This document shows positions 6,764 through 14,291 of a DNA stretch of 21,863 nucleotides, in pieces (the stretch's first letter is position 1; every line of letters begins with the position of its first letter). This stretch comes from an uncultured Rickettsiales bacterium (GTDB lineage: Bacteria > Pseudomonadota > Alphaproteobacteria > Rickettsiales > Midichloriaceae): contig CALKVD010000021.1 in the NCBI GenBank assembly GCA_937996615.1, positions 1-21,863 on the forward strand, in the 5' to 3' direction. Made by a program: the position numbers and the translations under genes. The notes beneath the pieces were generated by a model. It did not search any database. It was not told the origin of the DNA and saw only the letters and a program-made list of their open reading frames with translations.

Positions 6764-9700
6764 ATTTTGGCTCTATAACTACATAATTTTGACACTCAGA
6801 GTATACAATAGATTTTGTTCCAGCGCCATCGTTTTGCTCTGTTTCATTTTGATTTATTTGAGTTTCTTTAGTTTGGTTTAGTCGGTTTGGTTTTTCCAGT
6901 TCTATCTTGCTATAACATTGATCTATTTTGGTAATATCATCGGCCTCAAGCAACTCTAGGTCACTAATATTAGCAGCACTTTTTAAATCAAGGATTGCCG
7001 AAACTGCTATTTGTTTGGCGATATCGCTAAATTTTTCAACCCTACTGAAAATATATAACTTGTCTATCTGTTGTTTAATCGAGATATTATTAGCAGATTT
7101 AAACTTACGGATAGCACCCAAGATTTCGATCACCGAATCGCAACCAATCAAAACATAATCGGGCGCTGTTGGATAGTCACTGATTTTTGGCCATGTTCCG
7201 CGAGCATTGATTGAAGCGGCGGTATATTTTTTACCCAGTTTATTCGCCAAAGCTTCGCGCAAAAGGTGGTGCATTTCTTCTGTGACGTGAGGCATAAATG
7301 GTGCCAGGAGTTTTAGCACTGTGATAGTGCAATAGTACAAAGTTATAATAGCACTTTGCCCCTTCTTTTCACTATAATGGCTATATAACCGACCCTTAAT
7401 TAACTCCAAATAGTTGTCACATAATACATTCCAGAAAAAATCTTCAACCGCCATTCTTGCCCCACAATATTCAAAATTATCCAAATCTTTTTCAGCATTT
7501 TGAATACATTCCCGCAATTTATGCAAAACCCAACGATCTAAATCTTCTAATTCTATTTTTTGCAGTGTTGTTTCTTCTGGTATTTTTCTATTTTTCGCAT
7601 CAGCATTAATATCAGCAACAACTTCAGTAACTAATAAATCGTAAATAAGCTCAGTTGGCGCCAAATTTTGGAGATGAGTTAAGCAGAATTTCGTTGCGTT
7701 ATATAGCTTTAGCACCAATTTGCGACCGATTTTGAATGTTTCTTCAGAATATATTATGTCAGTACCTAGCTTGGAATTCGAGGCCCAGTAGCGAACAACA
7801 TCAGCTCCCTTTTCTTTAATCAAACTTGTAGGCGTTACAACATTCCCCTTTGATTTGCTCATTTTGCTTTTGTCTGCCGCCAAACACCAACCACTAAGCA
7901 TAATATTATGCCATGGTATTGTATTTTGATGGTATAACGCTTTAACGATAGTACTAAAAGTCCAGGTACGGATAATTTCGTGAGCCTGGGGACGCAAATC
8001 AAACGGAAATAGCTGGTTATGTTTTTTTAAGTCGAAAGCTAAATCTTCGGTAATTGCCCAGCTCGACAATTGGGGAGTTAAGGCACTAGTCGCCCAGGTG
8101 TCCATTATATCCATATCGGGAATTACTTCGTCTTTGCTATAACCAACAGGCAAATCAACGAAAGGATCAACCGGTAGTTGTGTTTTATCAGCGAGCAAAA
8201 CCCTACCTTCCTCTCCTTTTTTGAGCGAATACCAAACAGGAAACGGAACCCCAAAATAACGTTGTCTCGAGATACACCAGTCCTGGTTTAGGCCATTAAC
8301 CCAATTGTCAAATCTAACCTTCATATATTCCGGATTCCACTTACATTTTGCACCCATCTCGAGGATTTTGTTTTTGTGATCTAGCACGTTAATATACCAC
8401 TGTTCTGTTACAATGATCTCCAACGGTGCTCCAGATCTCTCGCCACATTTTACCGGACGAACTATGTTTGTTTGAGCCATCACTAGCCCGGCCTCAGACA
8501 AAACTTCAATCATCTTAGCTCTAGCTTCGTTAACCTTCATTCCATCTAGAATACCAGAGTTTTGCATTCTTCCTTGCTTATTGATACAATCTTTGATCGG
8601 CAAAGAAAGCTCCCGCCACCAAACAATATCTTGAATGTCGCCAAAAGTGCAACACATGACTAACCCAGTTCCTTTGTCGATTTCAACGCTTGCGTCAGCT
8701 ATAATCGGAACTTTAGCACCAAAGATTGGGGTAATTGCAAATTGCCCAGCTAGGCTAAAATATCGCTCGTCAGCGGGGTTATATAAAACCGCAACACAAG
8801 CAGGAATCATTTCGGGTCTGGTAGTTGCGATTTTGATTACAATACTAGATTTTTCAGCGGTTGGGTCGCTAGGTTTGAGTCCAGCCACTGTGCTATTCAA
8901 ACCAATACTTTCACCCTTTTCGTGACCTTTTTCGGCGACTGAAGAATCAGATGTCGCGTTATTAGATCCGCAAAATTGCAAATATCCAGCATTCTCAACT
9001 AAATCATCACTCAAGGCAGCAGCAGGTGTCGAAATCAAATCAAAAACAATCTCAACCATCACCCCGGGTTTTTCTTTATCCTCAATCTCCGCCTGGGACA
9101 GCGCTGTTTGGTCAACAACGTCCCAAAACGATGGTGACTTAACCCGATTTATTAATTTCTTGTTATATAAATCTATGAAAGACATTTGCGACAAGGCTCT
9201 AGATTTTGAGCTGATTGTCTGATATTCTTGATTCCAGTCGACGCTTAGACCGATCGACTTAAATAGTTTACGAAATTCTTCTTCCGACTCCGTCACAACT
9301 TCTTGGCACATAGCGATAAATTCATGGCGAGGCAGCTGGTTTGCCCTGATTCCTTTAATTTTTTCAACCAAACGTTCGGTTGGCAATCCGTTATCATCGA
9401 ACCCCATTGGATAAAACACATTTTTACCCCGCATTCTTTGGTAGCGCGCGATAAAATCAGCCTGGGTATAGCTAAAAACATGACCCATATGGAGATGTCC
9501 CGAAACCGTTGGCGGTGGGGTATCGATCGAGAATGTAGATTCATCAACCCCAGGTTGTGATTCAAACTCTACCGAATCATTGTTGGGATTTGACTCGTCA
9601 AGTTTAGCTTCATCGCAATTTGATTTAGGACTGGAAGCAAATTTTTTTTCCAAATCTACTCCACCATCAGCTCTTAATCCGTTGCAATTTAAAGCTGCTC

Positions 9701-9821
9701 CCACCATATCTAAATCAGCCACAGATTTTTTTGCTCCACAATTACTATCCCAAGCGTAGGTTTGTTTTTTTAGCCAAAATTGCTGCCAGTGTTGCTCAGT
9801 TTTTAAATGATCGTATTCCAT
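6753..9821 (-). CDS. valS: Valyl-tRNA synthetase, archaeal-type, with hydrophilic insertions
   Basis: Class I aminoacyl-tRNA synthetase that charges tRNA-Val. The HIGH-type motif is HMGH (111-114) within TPPPTVSGHLHMGHVFSYTQ, followed by YPMGFDDNGLPTE (138-149); KMSKS is at 653-657. TTRPE (333-337) opens the proofreading core. The motifs VSGHLHMGHVFSYTQ, FDDNGLPTE and DTWATSALTPQ are those of the archaeal-type ValRS known from Rickettsiales rather than the standard bacterial form (NVTGxLHMGHA, DHAGIATQ). The C-terminal coiled-coil arm of bacterial ValRS is not seen; instead there is a short N/Q/T/E-rich tail (about 985-1010). Two unexpected in-frame insertions occur, about 26-94 (between YAWD and the catalytic core) and about 264-325 (before the TTRPE strand). 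Reading frame and all catalytic motifs are intact, so it is probably functional. erpA overlaps its end. Confidence 0.96.
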   Translation of the reverse strand: MEYDHLKTEQHWQQFWLKKQTYAWDSNCGAKKSVADLDMVGAALNCNGLRADGGVDLEKKFASSPKSNCDEAKLDESNPNNDSVEFESQPGVDESTFSIDTPPPTVSGHLHMGHVFSYTQADFIARYQRMRGKNVFYPMGFDDNGLPTERLVEKIKGIRANQLPRHEFIAMCQEVVTESEEEFRKLFKSIGLSVDWNQEYQTISSKSRALSQMSFIDLYNKKLINRVKSPSFWDVVDQTALSQAEIEDKEKPGVMVEIVFDLISTPAAALSDDLVENAGYLQFCGSNNATSDSSVAEKGHEKGESIGLNSTVAGLKPSDPTAEKSSIVIKIATTRPEMIPACVAVLYNPADERYFSLAGQFAITPIFGAKVPIIADASVEIDKGTGLVMCCTFGDIQDIVWWRELSLPIKDCINKQGRMQNSGILDGMKVNEARAKMIEVLSEAGLVMAQTNIVRPVKCGERSGAPLEIIVTEQWYINVLDHKNKILEMGAKCKWNPEYMKVRFDNWVNGLNQDWCISRQRYFGVPFPVWYSLKKGEEGRVLLADKTQLPVDPFVDLPVGYSKDEVIPDMDIMDTWATSALTPQLSSWAITEDLAFDLKKHNQLFPFDLRPQAHEIIRTWTFSTIVKALYHQNTIPWHNIMLSGWCLAADKSKMSKSKGNVVTPTSLIKEKGADVVRYWASNSKLGTDIIYSEETFKIGRKLVLKLYNATKFCLTHLQNLAPTELIYDLLVTEVVADINADAKNRKIPEETTLQKIELEDLDRWVLHKLRECIQNAEKDLDNFEYCGARMAVEDFFWNVLCDNYLELIKGRLYSHYSEKKGQSAIITLYYCTITVLKLLAPFMPHVTEEMHHLLREALANKLGKKYTAASINARGTWPKISDYPTAPDYVLIGCDSVIEILGAIRKFKSANNISIKQQIDKLYIFSRVEKFSDIAKQIAVSAILDLKSAANISDLELLEADDITKIDQCYSKIELEKPNRLNQTKETQINQNETEQNDGAGTKSIVYSECQNYVVIEPKYDK

Positions 9822-9941
9822 TTTTTTATATTTATATATTTCTTTGTTTTATTTTTTTATTGATGTTCCGATGAGTTATGATCAGTCGCACTAATTCTTG
9901 TTATTTGATTTTTTATTATTTATATAAATGATTAATACAAC

Positions 9942-9970
9942 ATTATACAAACATCGCGTTTATATATCAG
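9942..9970 (-). promoter_or_regulatory. Possible promoter of valS
   Basis: On the minus strand CTGATA (9965-9970) and a perfect TATAAT (9942-9947) are 17 bases apart in the atpB-valS gap. This would give valS a leader of about 115 bases. I found no recognisable riboswitch or T-box in that leader. Confidence 0.35.
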
Positions 9971-10069
9971 TTTTTATTAAGCTGTAGCGCCATAGCACTA
10001 TCGTATTAACGCACCATAATAAAACCATCGCCATCCAATTATCCAGCTCAATATAAGCCAAGACGAACC

Positions 10070-11020
10070 TTAATGCAAGTTCAGAGCATCGTTTAAATAT
10101 ACACAAGTTAAAATTGTGAAAATATAAGCTTGGAGGATCGCAATGAAAAACTCAAAACCAGTCAGTACAATCAACAACCCAAATGGCATAAACCCTAAGA
10201 AAGCACCAGACATAATCACAAAAGATGCAATCACCTTCAGTACAATATGTCCAGCTGTCATATTAGCTGCTAAACGCAAAGACAAGCTGATTGGCCGAGC
10301 AAGGTAAGCAAAAAGCTCAACAACAAAAATTAACGGCATTAAAAATGCTGGGGTTCCAGCTGGCATAAATAGTGACATAAAGTGGCTCCCGTGTTTACAA
10401 ATACCGATGATCGTGATCGCCACGAAGATAGTTGCAGCCATCGCGAATGTAACTGCAATATGGCTAGTTGCTGTGAACGACCCAGGGACCATCCCAAGCA
10501 AGTTACAGAGTAAAATAAAAATGAACAGCGTAAAGATGAACGGAACGAAACGCCGACCCGTTTCCCCCACTGTTCCCCCAACCATTTCTTCAACTGTTTC
10601 ATAAATCATTTCAGCTGCAGCTTGAAGACGACCGATTTTATATTCTGGAAATGGGTTTTCTGGGGAGTGGACACTATTTTGGCGAGCTGAGATTTCGAGT
10701 CCGCCACAATCTTCGGTTGAATAATCCGTAATATCATCGAGAGAATCATGATCCATCCCTAAATTAGAAGCTGAATTAAAATTCGAAAATTGCCCCTCTT
10801 CGGCCAAATCACCTTCCGCCTGATTGTTTTCTTTTTTATCCAAACCAATTTCAGAGTTTTTTTCACCCCCGATCCTGACTCGCAAAATCAGCCAAAACAA
10901 TAATAAAATAACCAAAACAGCGGCCATCATCAACCCAGAGTTAGTCAAGGAAAAATCAAGGCCAAAAAGTTCGATTGGCACTATTTTGACTATATCAAAT
11001 TGTTCCAAAGGATTATGCAT
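10070..11020 (-). CDS. atpB: F0F1 ATP synthase subunit a, with large internal insertion
   Basis: Subunit a is the inner-membrane stator protein that forms the proton half-channels against the c-ring of ATP synthase. The protein has several transmembrane helices; the essential arginine is R249 in RPISLSLRLAANMTAGH (242-258), and the terminal helix carries the expected FEFFIAILQAYIFTIL (289-304). It is 316 residues, about 65-75 longer than usual alphaproteobacterial homologues. The excess lies at about 51-128, between the first helix and the IGRLQAAAEMIYE segment, and is hydrophilic and acidic (rich in N, S, D, E). Normally atpE and atpF follow; here the next gene is valS after 248 bases in which I see no subunit c gene. 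Upstream is an IS remnant. Frame and key residues are intact. Confidence 0.95.
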   Translation of the reverse strand: MHNPLEQFDIVKIVPIELFGLDFSLTNSGLMMAAVLVILLLFWLILRVRIGGEKNSEIGLDKKENNQAEGDLAEEGQFSNFNSASNLGMDHDSLDDITDYSTEDCGGLEISARQNSVHSPENPFPEYKIGRLQAAAEMIYETVEEMVGGTVGETGRRFVPFIFTLFIFILLCNLLGMVPGSFTATSHIAVTFAMAATIFVAITIIGICKHGSHFMSLFMPAGTPAFLMPLIFVVELFAYLARPISLSLRLAANMTAGHIVLKVIASFVIMSGAFLGFMPFGLLIVLTGFEFFIAILQAYIFTILTCVYLNDALNLH

Positions 11021-11309
11021 ATATCCGTTTTATAAACGAAGAATTGGAAAAAAAATATCAACAACAGCTAACTAGAAAAAAGCTTAAGAGTCAAGTAGCA
11101 ATCACTTGGATTATAAAATAGAAACACATAAAACCAAAATAGGGCAGTTGCGAAACAGCAATTTTTAGGTAATTTCCCCCTGTCCATGTCCGTCCTCAAA
11201 TCTTCACTTCCATCAGAGTAAACTAGGGGTTTTCGAGAGACGTCCTCAGAACTTCAACTAAAACTTCCGTTTCTCTCAACAGCGCCAGCTAAAGATTTTA
11301 GTCTATAGC
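11021..11309. other. Intergenic leader upstream of atpB with paired direct repeat
   Basis: No gene is recognised in this stretch. On the minus strand there is a possible promoter (TTGGTT at 11132-11137, 16 bases, TATAAT at 11110-11115) about 90 bases before atpB. Further upstream two imperfect 16-base direct repeats, plus-strand CGTCCTCAAATCTTCA (11191-11206) and CGTCCTCAGAACTTCA (11241-11256), match at 14 of 16 positions and are offset by exactly 50 bases. The second sits within a stem-loop whose arms are GAGAGACG (11235-11242) and CGTTTCTCTC (11268-11277, two bases bulged). The stretch is less AT-rich than neighbouring intergenic DNA. It could be a remnant linked to the adjacent IS or part of an untranslated RNA; I cannot identify it. 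Confidence 0.4.
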
Positions 11310-11774
11310 CCCCCACTTAATTTATTATAGTTGCTGCGAATGATCATCTCGGATTAACGTTTTGCATGTCGCCTTAGTAAGCCTGACGGGCAAAATGATC
11401 AGCGTTCATTTTCAAAATCGGGAGCATTTTTGCCTTAAATTCCAGCTTGCAATGGAGCTCCGTATCTATGAGCGTGCACCCCTCCCGCCAATCCGTTTCA
11501 GAATGCGGATTTCATCCTATTGTTCCTCCAAAATCTAACCTTGAGTTTTATGATAAAACGACCTATCAACGACGCAGCGAAATCATAAAATACGCAACAA
11601 AATCAAAACAATTTTTTAGCAGAGTCAAAGCGTTCCGACACGTTTTTCCCTGTGCGAAAAGGCGATCTAATCTAATGTTCACAGCTTTTATCCATATTTC
11701 CCTTATTATGGAAATGATTAAATAGCGTTAACAGGGCCCCAAGGCTTGGGGTGCTATAGTAAATTAAGTTGGGG
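11310..11774 (+). mobile_element. Degenerate IS5-family insertion sequence (internally deleted)
   Basis: The element is bounded by imperfect terminal inverted repeats: the left end, CCCCCACTTAATTTATTATAG (11310-11330 with its first base dropped here from counting as core), and the right end at 11754-11774, which read on the opposite strand is CCCCAACTTAATTTACTATA plus G. They agree at 19 of 21 positions. Between them lies a plus-strand transposase remnant similar to IS5-family enzymes. A symmetric GC-rich sequence, CCCCAAGGCTTGGGG (11737-11751), follows the transposase stop. At about 465 bp it is too short for a complete element of this family, so the 5' half of the transposase gene has been lost. 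No clear target-site duplication could be fixed because the outermost ends are ambiguous. Confidence 0.72.
11382..11725 (+). pseudogene. IS5-family transposase C-terminal remnant
   Basis: The plus-strand frame ending at 11725 contains CGFHPIVPPKSN (from base 11504), YDKTTYQRRSEI, VKAFRHVF and MFTAFIHISLIMEMIK in the order expected for the C-terminal part of IS5-family DDE transposases (typically ...VIPPKSNRK...YDKxxYKxRxxIE...KxFRRxxTRxDK...FxxFIxxAxI). The Y-x2-R-x3-E-x6-K signature is recognisable from Tyr at 11564, but the catalytic Glu position is Ile (codon 11585-11587). A preceding piece in another frame, DGQNDQRSFSKSGAFLP ending at a stop at 11436-11438, resembles the segment before the second catalytic Asp. 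The gene is therefore frameshifted, missing its N-terminal half and lacking a catalytic residue. The 11447 ATG is not a real gene start. Confidence 0.7.
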
Positions 11775-11952
11775 TTTGCCTCTAGAATTAATAATCCCCA
11801 AAATCTAAGCTGTACTAAGCTGTCTAATACTAACATTTCTGAGAATGCTAATATAGTGACACCTATATTTTAATAGAATATTTGATATACAAACTTCAAC
11901 TTAGTTTGCTATATGTTATAACATAGTACCACCGTATAAAGTTATTATAGCA
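11775..11952. other. sucD downstream intergenic region with AT-rich palindromes
   Basis: No gene is seen. Three symmetric sequences occur: a 7-bp stem-loop AATATAG/CTATATT (11850-11869) followed by TTTAATAG on the plus strand, a 6-bp stem-loop CAAACT/AGTTTG (11890-11908), and a perfect 14-base palindrome TATGTTATAACATA (11912-11925). Any of them could end the sucD transcript, but none has a clear U-run on the minus strand, and such palindromes are common in AT-rich DNA. Confidence 0.3.
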
Positions 11953-12825
11953 TTATTTAAGTATATCCACCATCTTCTGGCCGATCTCCCCAGGAGAATT
12001 TGCAACAACAATACCAGCCGATAGCATCGCCTCAATCTTTGCTTGTGCGGTGTCATCTGCTCCCGAAACAATAGCACCAGCGTGCCCCATCCGTCGACCT
12101 GGAGGAGCTGTTCTACCAGCGATAAATCCGACAGTAGGTTTAGGTTTTTTGTGTTGCTTGATGAATTCGATCCCGTCAATTTCAGCGCTGCCGCCAATTT
12201 CACCGATCATAATAATTCCATCGGTATCTTCGTCATTCATAAACATTTCGAGAATATCAACAAAATTTGTTCCGTTAATTGGATCACCGCCGATTCCAAC
12301 GCAGGTTGATTGGCCTAGGCCCAGTTTCGTTATTTGTGCAGTTGCTTCGTAGGTCAAGGTGCCAGAACGAGAGATGATCCCGACCCTTCCCTTTTTATGG
12401 ATAAAACCTGGCATAATTCCGATTTTGCATTCTCCTGGCGTGATAACTCCAGGGCAGTTTGGACCAATCAGTCTTGTTTTGCTATTACGCAGAGCGTTTT
12501 TGACTTTAAGCATATCATGCACCGGAATTCCTTCCGTAATACAAACAACAAGTGGCAACTCAGCATCGATCGCTTCGAGAATTGCGTCGGCAGCAAAGGG
12601 AGGAGGAACATAGATAACTGAAGCGTTAGCACCAGTTCGCTCAACCGCTTCCGCGACTGTGTTGAAAACTGGTAAGCCGAGGTGGGTCGCGCCCCCCTTG
12701 CCAGGAGTTACACCACCGACCATTTTGGTTCCATATTGAATTGCTTGTTCCGAATGGAAGGTACCTTGTTGACCGGTAAATCCCTGACAGATGACGGTTG
12801 TGTTTTTATTTACTAAGATAGACAT
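11953..12825 (-). CDS. sucD: Succinyl-CoA ligase, alpha subunit
   Basis: Alpha subunit of the TCA-cycle enzyme that converts succinyl-CoA to succinate with formation of ATP or GTP. The 290-residue length is standard. It has the CoA-binding Rossmann motif GFTGQQGTFH (15-24), the GPNCPGVITP segment (121-130), and the phosphorylated active-site histidine H248 in RRMGHAGAIVSG (244-255), with the GEIGGSAE power-helix motif at 208-215. Start context agrees with homologues (MSILVNKNTTVICQGFTG). Transcribed after sucC but separated from it by 216 AT-rich bases with no recognised gene, an unusually wide gap for this pair. sucA/sucB are not downstream; the next thing is the IS remnant. Confidence 0.97.
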   Translation of the reverse strand: MSILVNKNTTVICQGFTGQQGTFHSEQAIQYGTKMVGGVTPGKGGATHLGLPVFNTVAEAVERTGANASVIYVPPPFAADAILEAIDAELPLVVCITEGIPVHDMLKVKNALRNSKTRLIGPNCPGVITPGECKIGIMPGFIHKKGRVGIISRSGTLTYEATAQITKLGLGQSTCVGIGGDPINGTNFVDILEMFMNDEDTDGIIMIGEIGGSAEIDGIEFIKQHKKPKPTVGFIAGRTAPPGRRMGHAGAIVSGADDTAQAKIEAMLSAGIVVANSPGEIGQKMVDILK

Positions 12826-13041
12826 AACTATTTAATTTGTATTTTGTTTTAATTTTTTTAATATCGGTTACGTTATGATTTTGCTAGAGAATTTTGAATA
12901 ATTTTAGAAATTTAGCGGTAACATCGCCATTTCTCCACTACCAAAATCAAATTATGTTTGTTTTCTGTTTTTATTGCTGATTATTTGCCTCGTTTTTACT
13001 AATTTTTTGTTTATTTCAACCTATCTAGGTTAAGACCAACC

Positions 13042-14208
13042 TCAAATTCCCCTAGTCAAAGCAACGATTTTTTCCGCTGCTTCGTCTATATCATTTGCAG
13101 TATGGAGGCTCAAGCCAGATTCATCCAAAATTTTAGCTCCAAGTTCAGCGTTAGTTCCGTCCAAACGGACAACAACTGGGATATTAATTCCGACTTCTTT
13201 AGCTGCTTGGATGATTCCGTTTGCCATGATATCACAACGCATAATCCCGCCAAAAATATTAACCAAAATTCCCTTGACTTTGGGATCACTCAAAATAATT
13301 CTAAAACCTTCAGCAACTTTTTCTGCCGTCGCTCCTCCACCAACATCAAGGAAATTAGCTGGGCTACTGCCATAGATGCTGATTATATCCATTGTAGCCA
13401 TTGCCAGACCTGCTCCGTTGACCATACAACCTATATCGCCGTCCATTTTGATATAGCTCAGGCCAGCTTTTGCAGCTCGTTCTTCGAGAGGTGATGTTTC
13501 ATTTGGGTCATACATTGACGCAACCTCTGGTTGTCGATACAGCGCGTTATCATCAAAGTCGAATTTAGCATCAAGCGGAATTAATTCTCCATCTGAATCG
13601 ATAATCAGCGGGTTAATTTCAAGCTGAACAGCGTCAGTATCGATAAATGCGCGATAAAAATTATGTAACAACTCCTTCATTCCAGAATGCTGTTCCTTTG
13701 GGAGTGCGAGAGCAAAAATCAGTTTCCTGATATGAAAATCTTGTAAACCCAGAGAAGCATCAACAAAAACTTTATGGATCTTTTCTGGATGGCTTTCAGC
13801 GACTTCTTCAATATCAACACCACCCTCAGTTGACGCAATAATCGCAATTGAAGCTGTTGCTCGGTCCAACACTAAGGAAAGGTAAAGTTCTTTTTCGATC
13901 GATGAACCTTCTTCAATATAAAGCTTTTGGACCAACTTACCCGCCTCTCCAGTTTGGGGGGTAATTATTGTCATTCCGATCATTTTGCTCGCAATTTCCC
14001 GGACCTCTTCTATTGAACGAGCAACCTTAACTCCACCAGCTTTTCCCCTCCCCCCAGCATGAACCTGGGCTTTAATTACCGCAACCTTGGGTTGAATTTT
14101 GGCGGCGATTGCAACAGCTTCCTCTGGTGTTTGAGCAAGTTTACCGTGTGGCATCTGGATTCCGTATTTCGCCAGAATCTGTTTAGCTTGGTATTCGTGA
14201 ATATTCAT
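13042..14208 (-). CDS. sucC: Succinyl-CoA ligase, beta subunit
   Basis: Beta subunit of succinyl-CoA ligase, an ATP-grasp protein that binds the nucleotide and works with SucD in the TCA cycle. At 388 residues it has the usual length. The N-terminal MNIHEYQAKQILAKYGI is the classic family start. The ATP-grasp glycine-rich motif is QVHAGGRGKAGGV (48-60), with metal-binding region VQLEINPLI and the C-terminal ligase domain motifs VNGAGLAMATMDI and VNIFGGIMRCDIMA. A good ribosome-binding site, AAAGGAAA, lies about 7 bases before the ATG. Upstream, lipB ends 83 bases away; downstream is sucD. Substrate-level choice of ATP or GTP cannot be told from sequence by eye. Confidence 0.97.
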   Translation of the reverse strand: MNIHEYQAKQILAKYGIQMPHGKLAQTPEEAVAIAAKIQPKVAVIKAQVHAGGRGKAGGVKVARSIEEVREIASKMIGMTIITPQTGEAGKLVQKLYIEEGSSIEKELYLSLVLDRATASIAIIASTEGGVDIEEVAESHPEKIHKVFVDASLGLQDFHIRKLIFALALPKEQHSGMKELLHNFYRAFIDTDAVQLEINPLIIDSDGELIPLDAKFDFDDNALYRQPEVASMYDPNETSPLEERAAKAGLSYIKMDGDIGCMVNGAGLAMATMDIISIYGSSPANFLDVGGGATAEKVAEGFRIILSDPKVKGILVNIFGGIMRCDIMANGIIQAAKEVGINIPVVVRLDGTNAELGAKILDESGLSLHTANDIDEAAEKIVALTRGI

Positions 14209-14291
14209 AATTAGTTTCCTTTAAAATATTGTTAGATATGTGTTATATTTATTATATGTGTTTCATATTAAATTAAGTTATAAACAATTTG

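Noticed and set aside
9822..10069. A small gene (atpE or a 24-33 residue peptide) after atpB
   Set aside because: Only a short frame with a TTG or internal ATG start is present; it lacks the glycine-rich helices and acidic residue of subunit c and has no other support.
11161..11310. tmRNA, RNase P RNA, SRP RNA or 6S RNA in the atpB upstream region
   Set aside because: I searched by eye on both strands for their signature stretches (tag frame and T-loop, GAGGAAAGTCC, GGTCAGGTCCGGAAGG) and found none.
11447..11725. A 92-codon plus-strand frame as an intact gene
   Set aside because: Its second half matches the C-terminal end of an IS5-family transposase with a lost catalytic residue, and its first part is out-of-frame transposase sequence. 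It is annotated as a pseudogene.
11912..11925. Perfect palindrome TATGTTATAACATA as a regulator binding site
   Set aside because: It lies downstream of sucD rather than before a gene, and such AT-only symmetry is expected by chance in this base composition.
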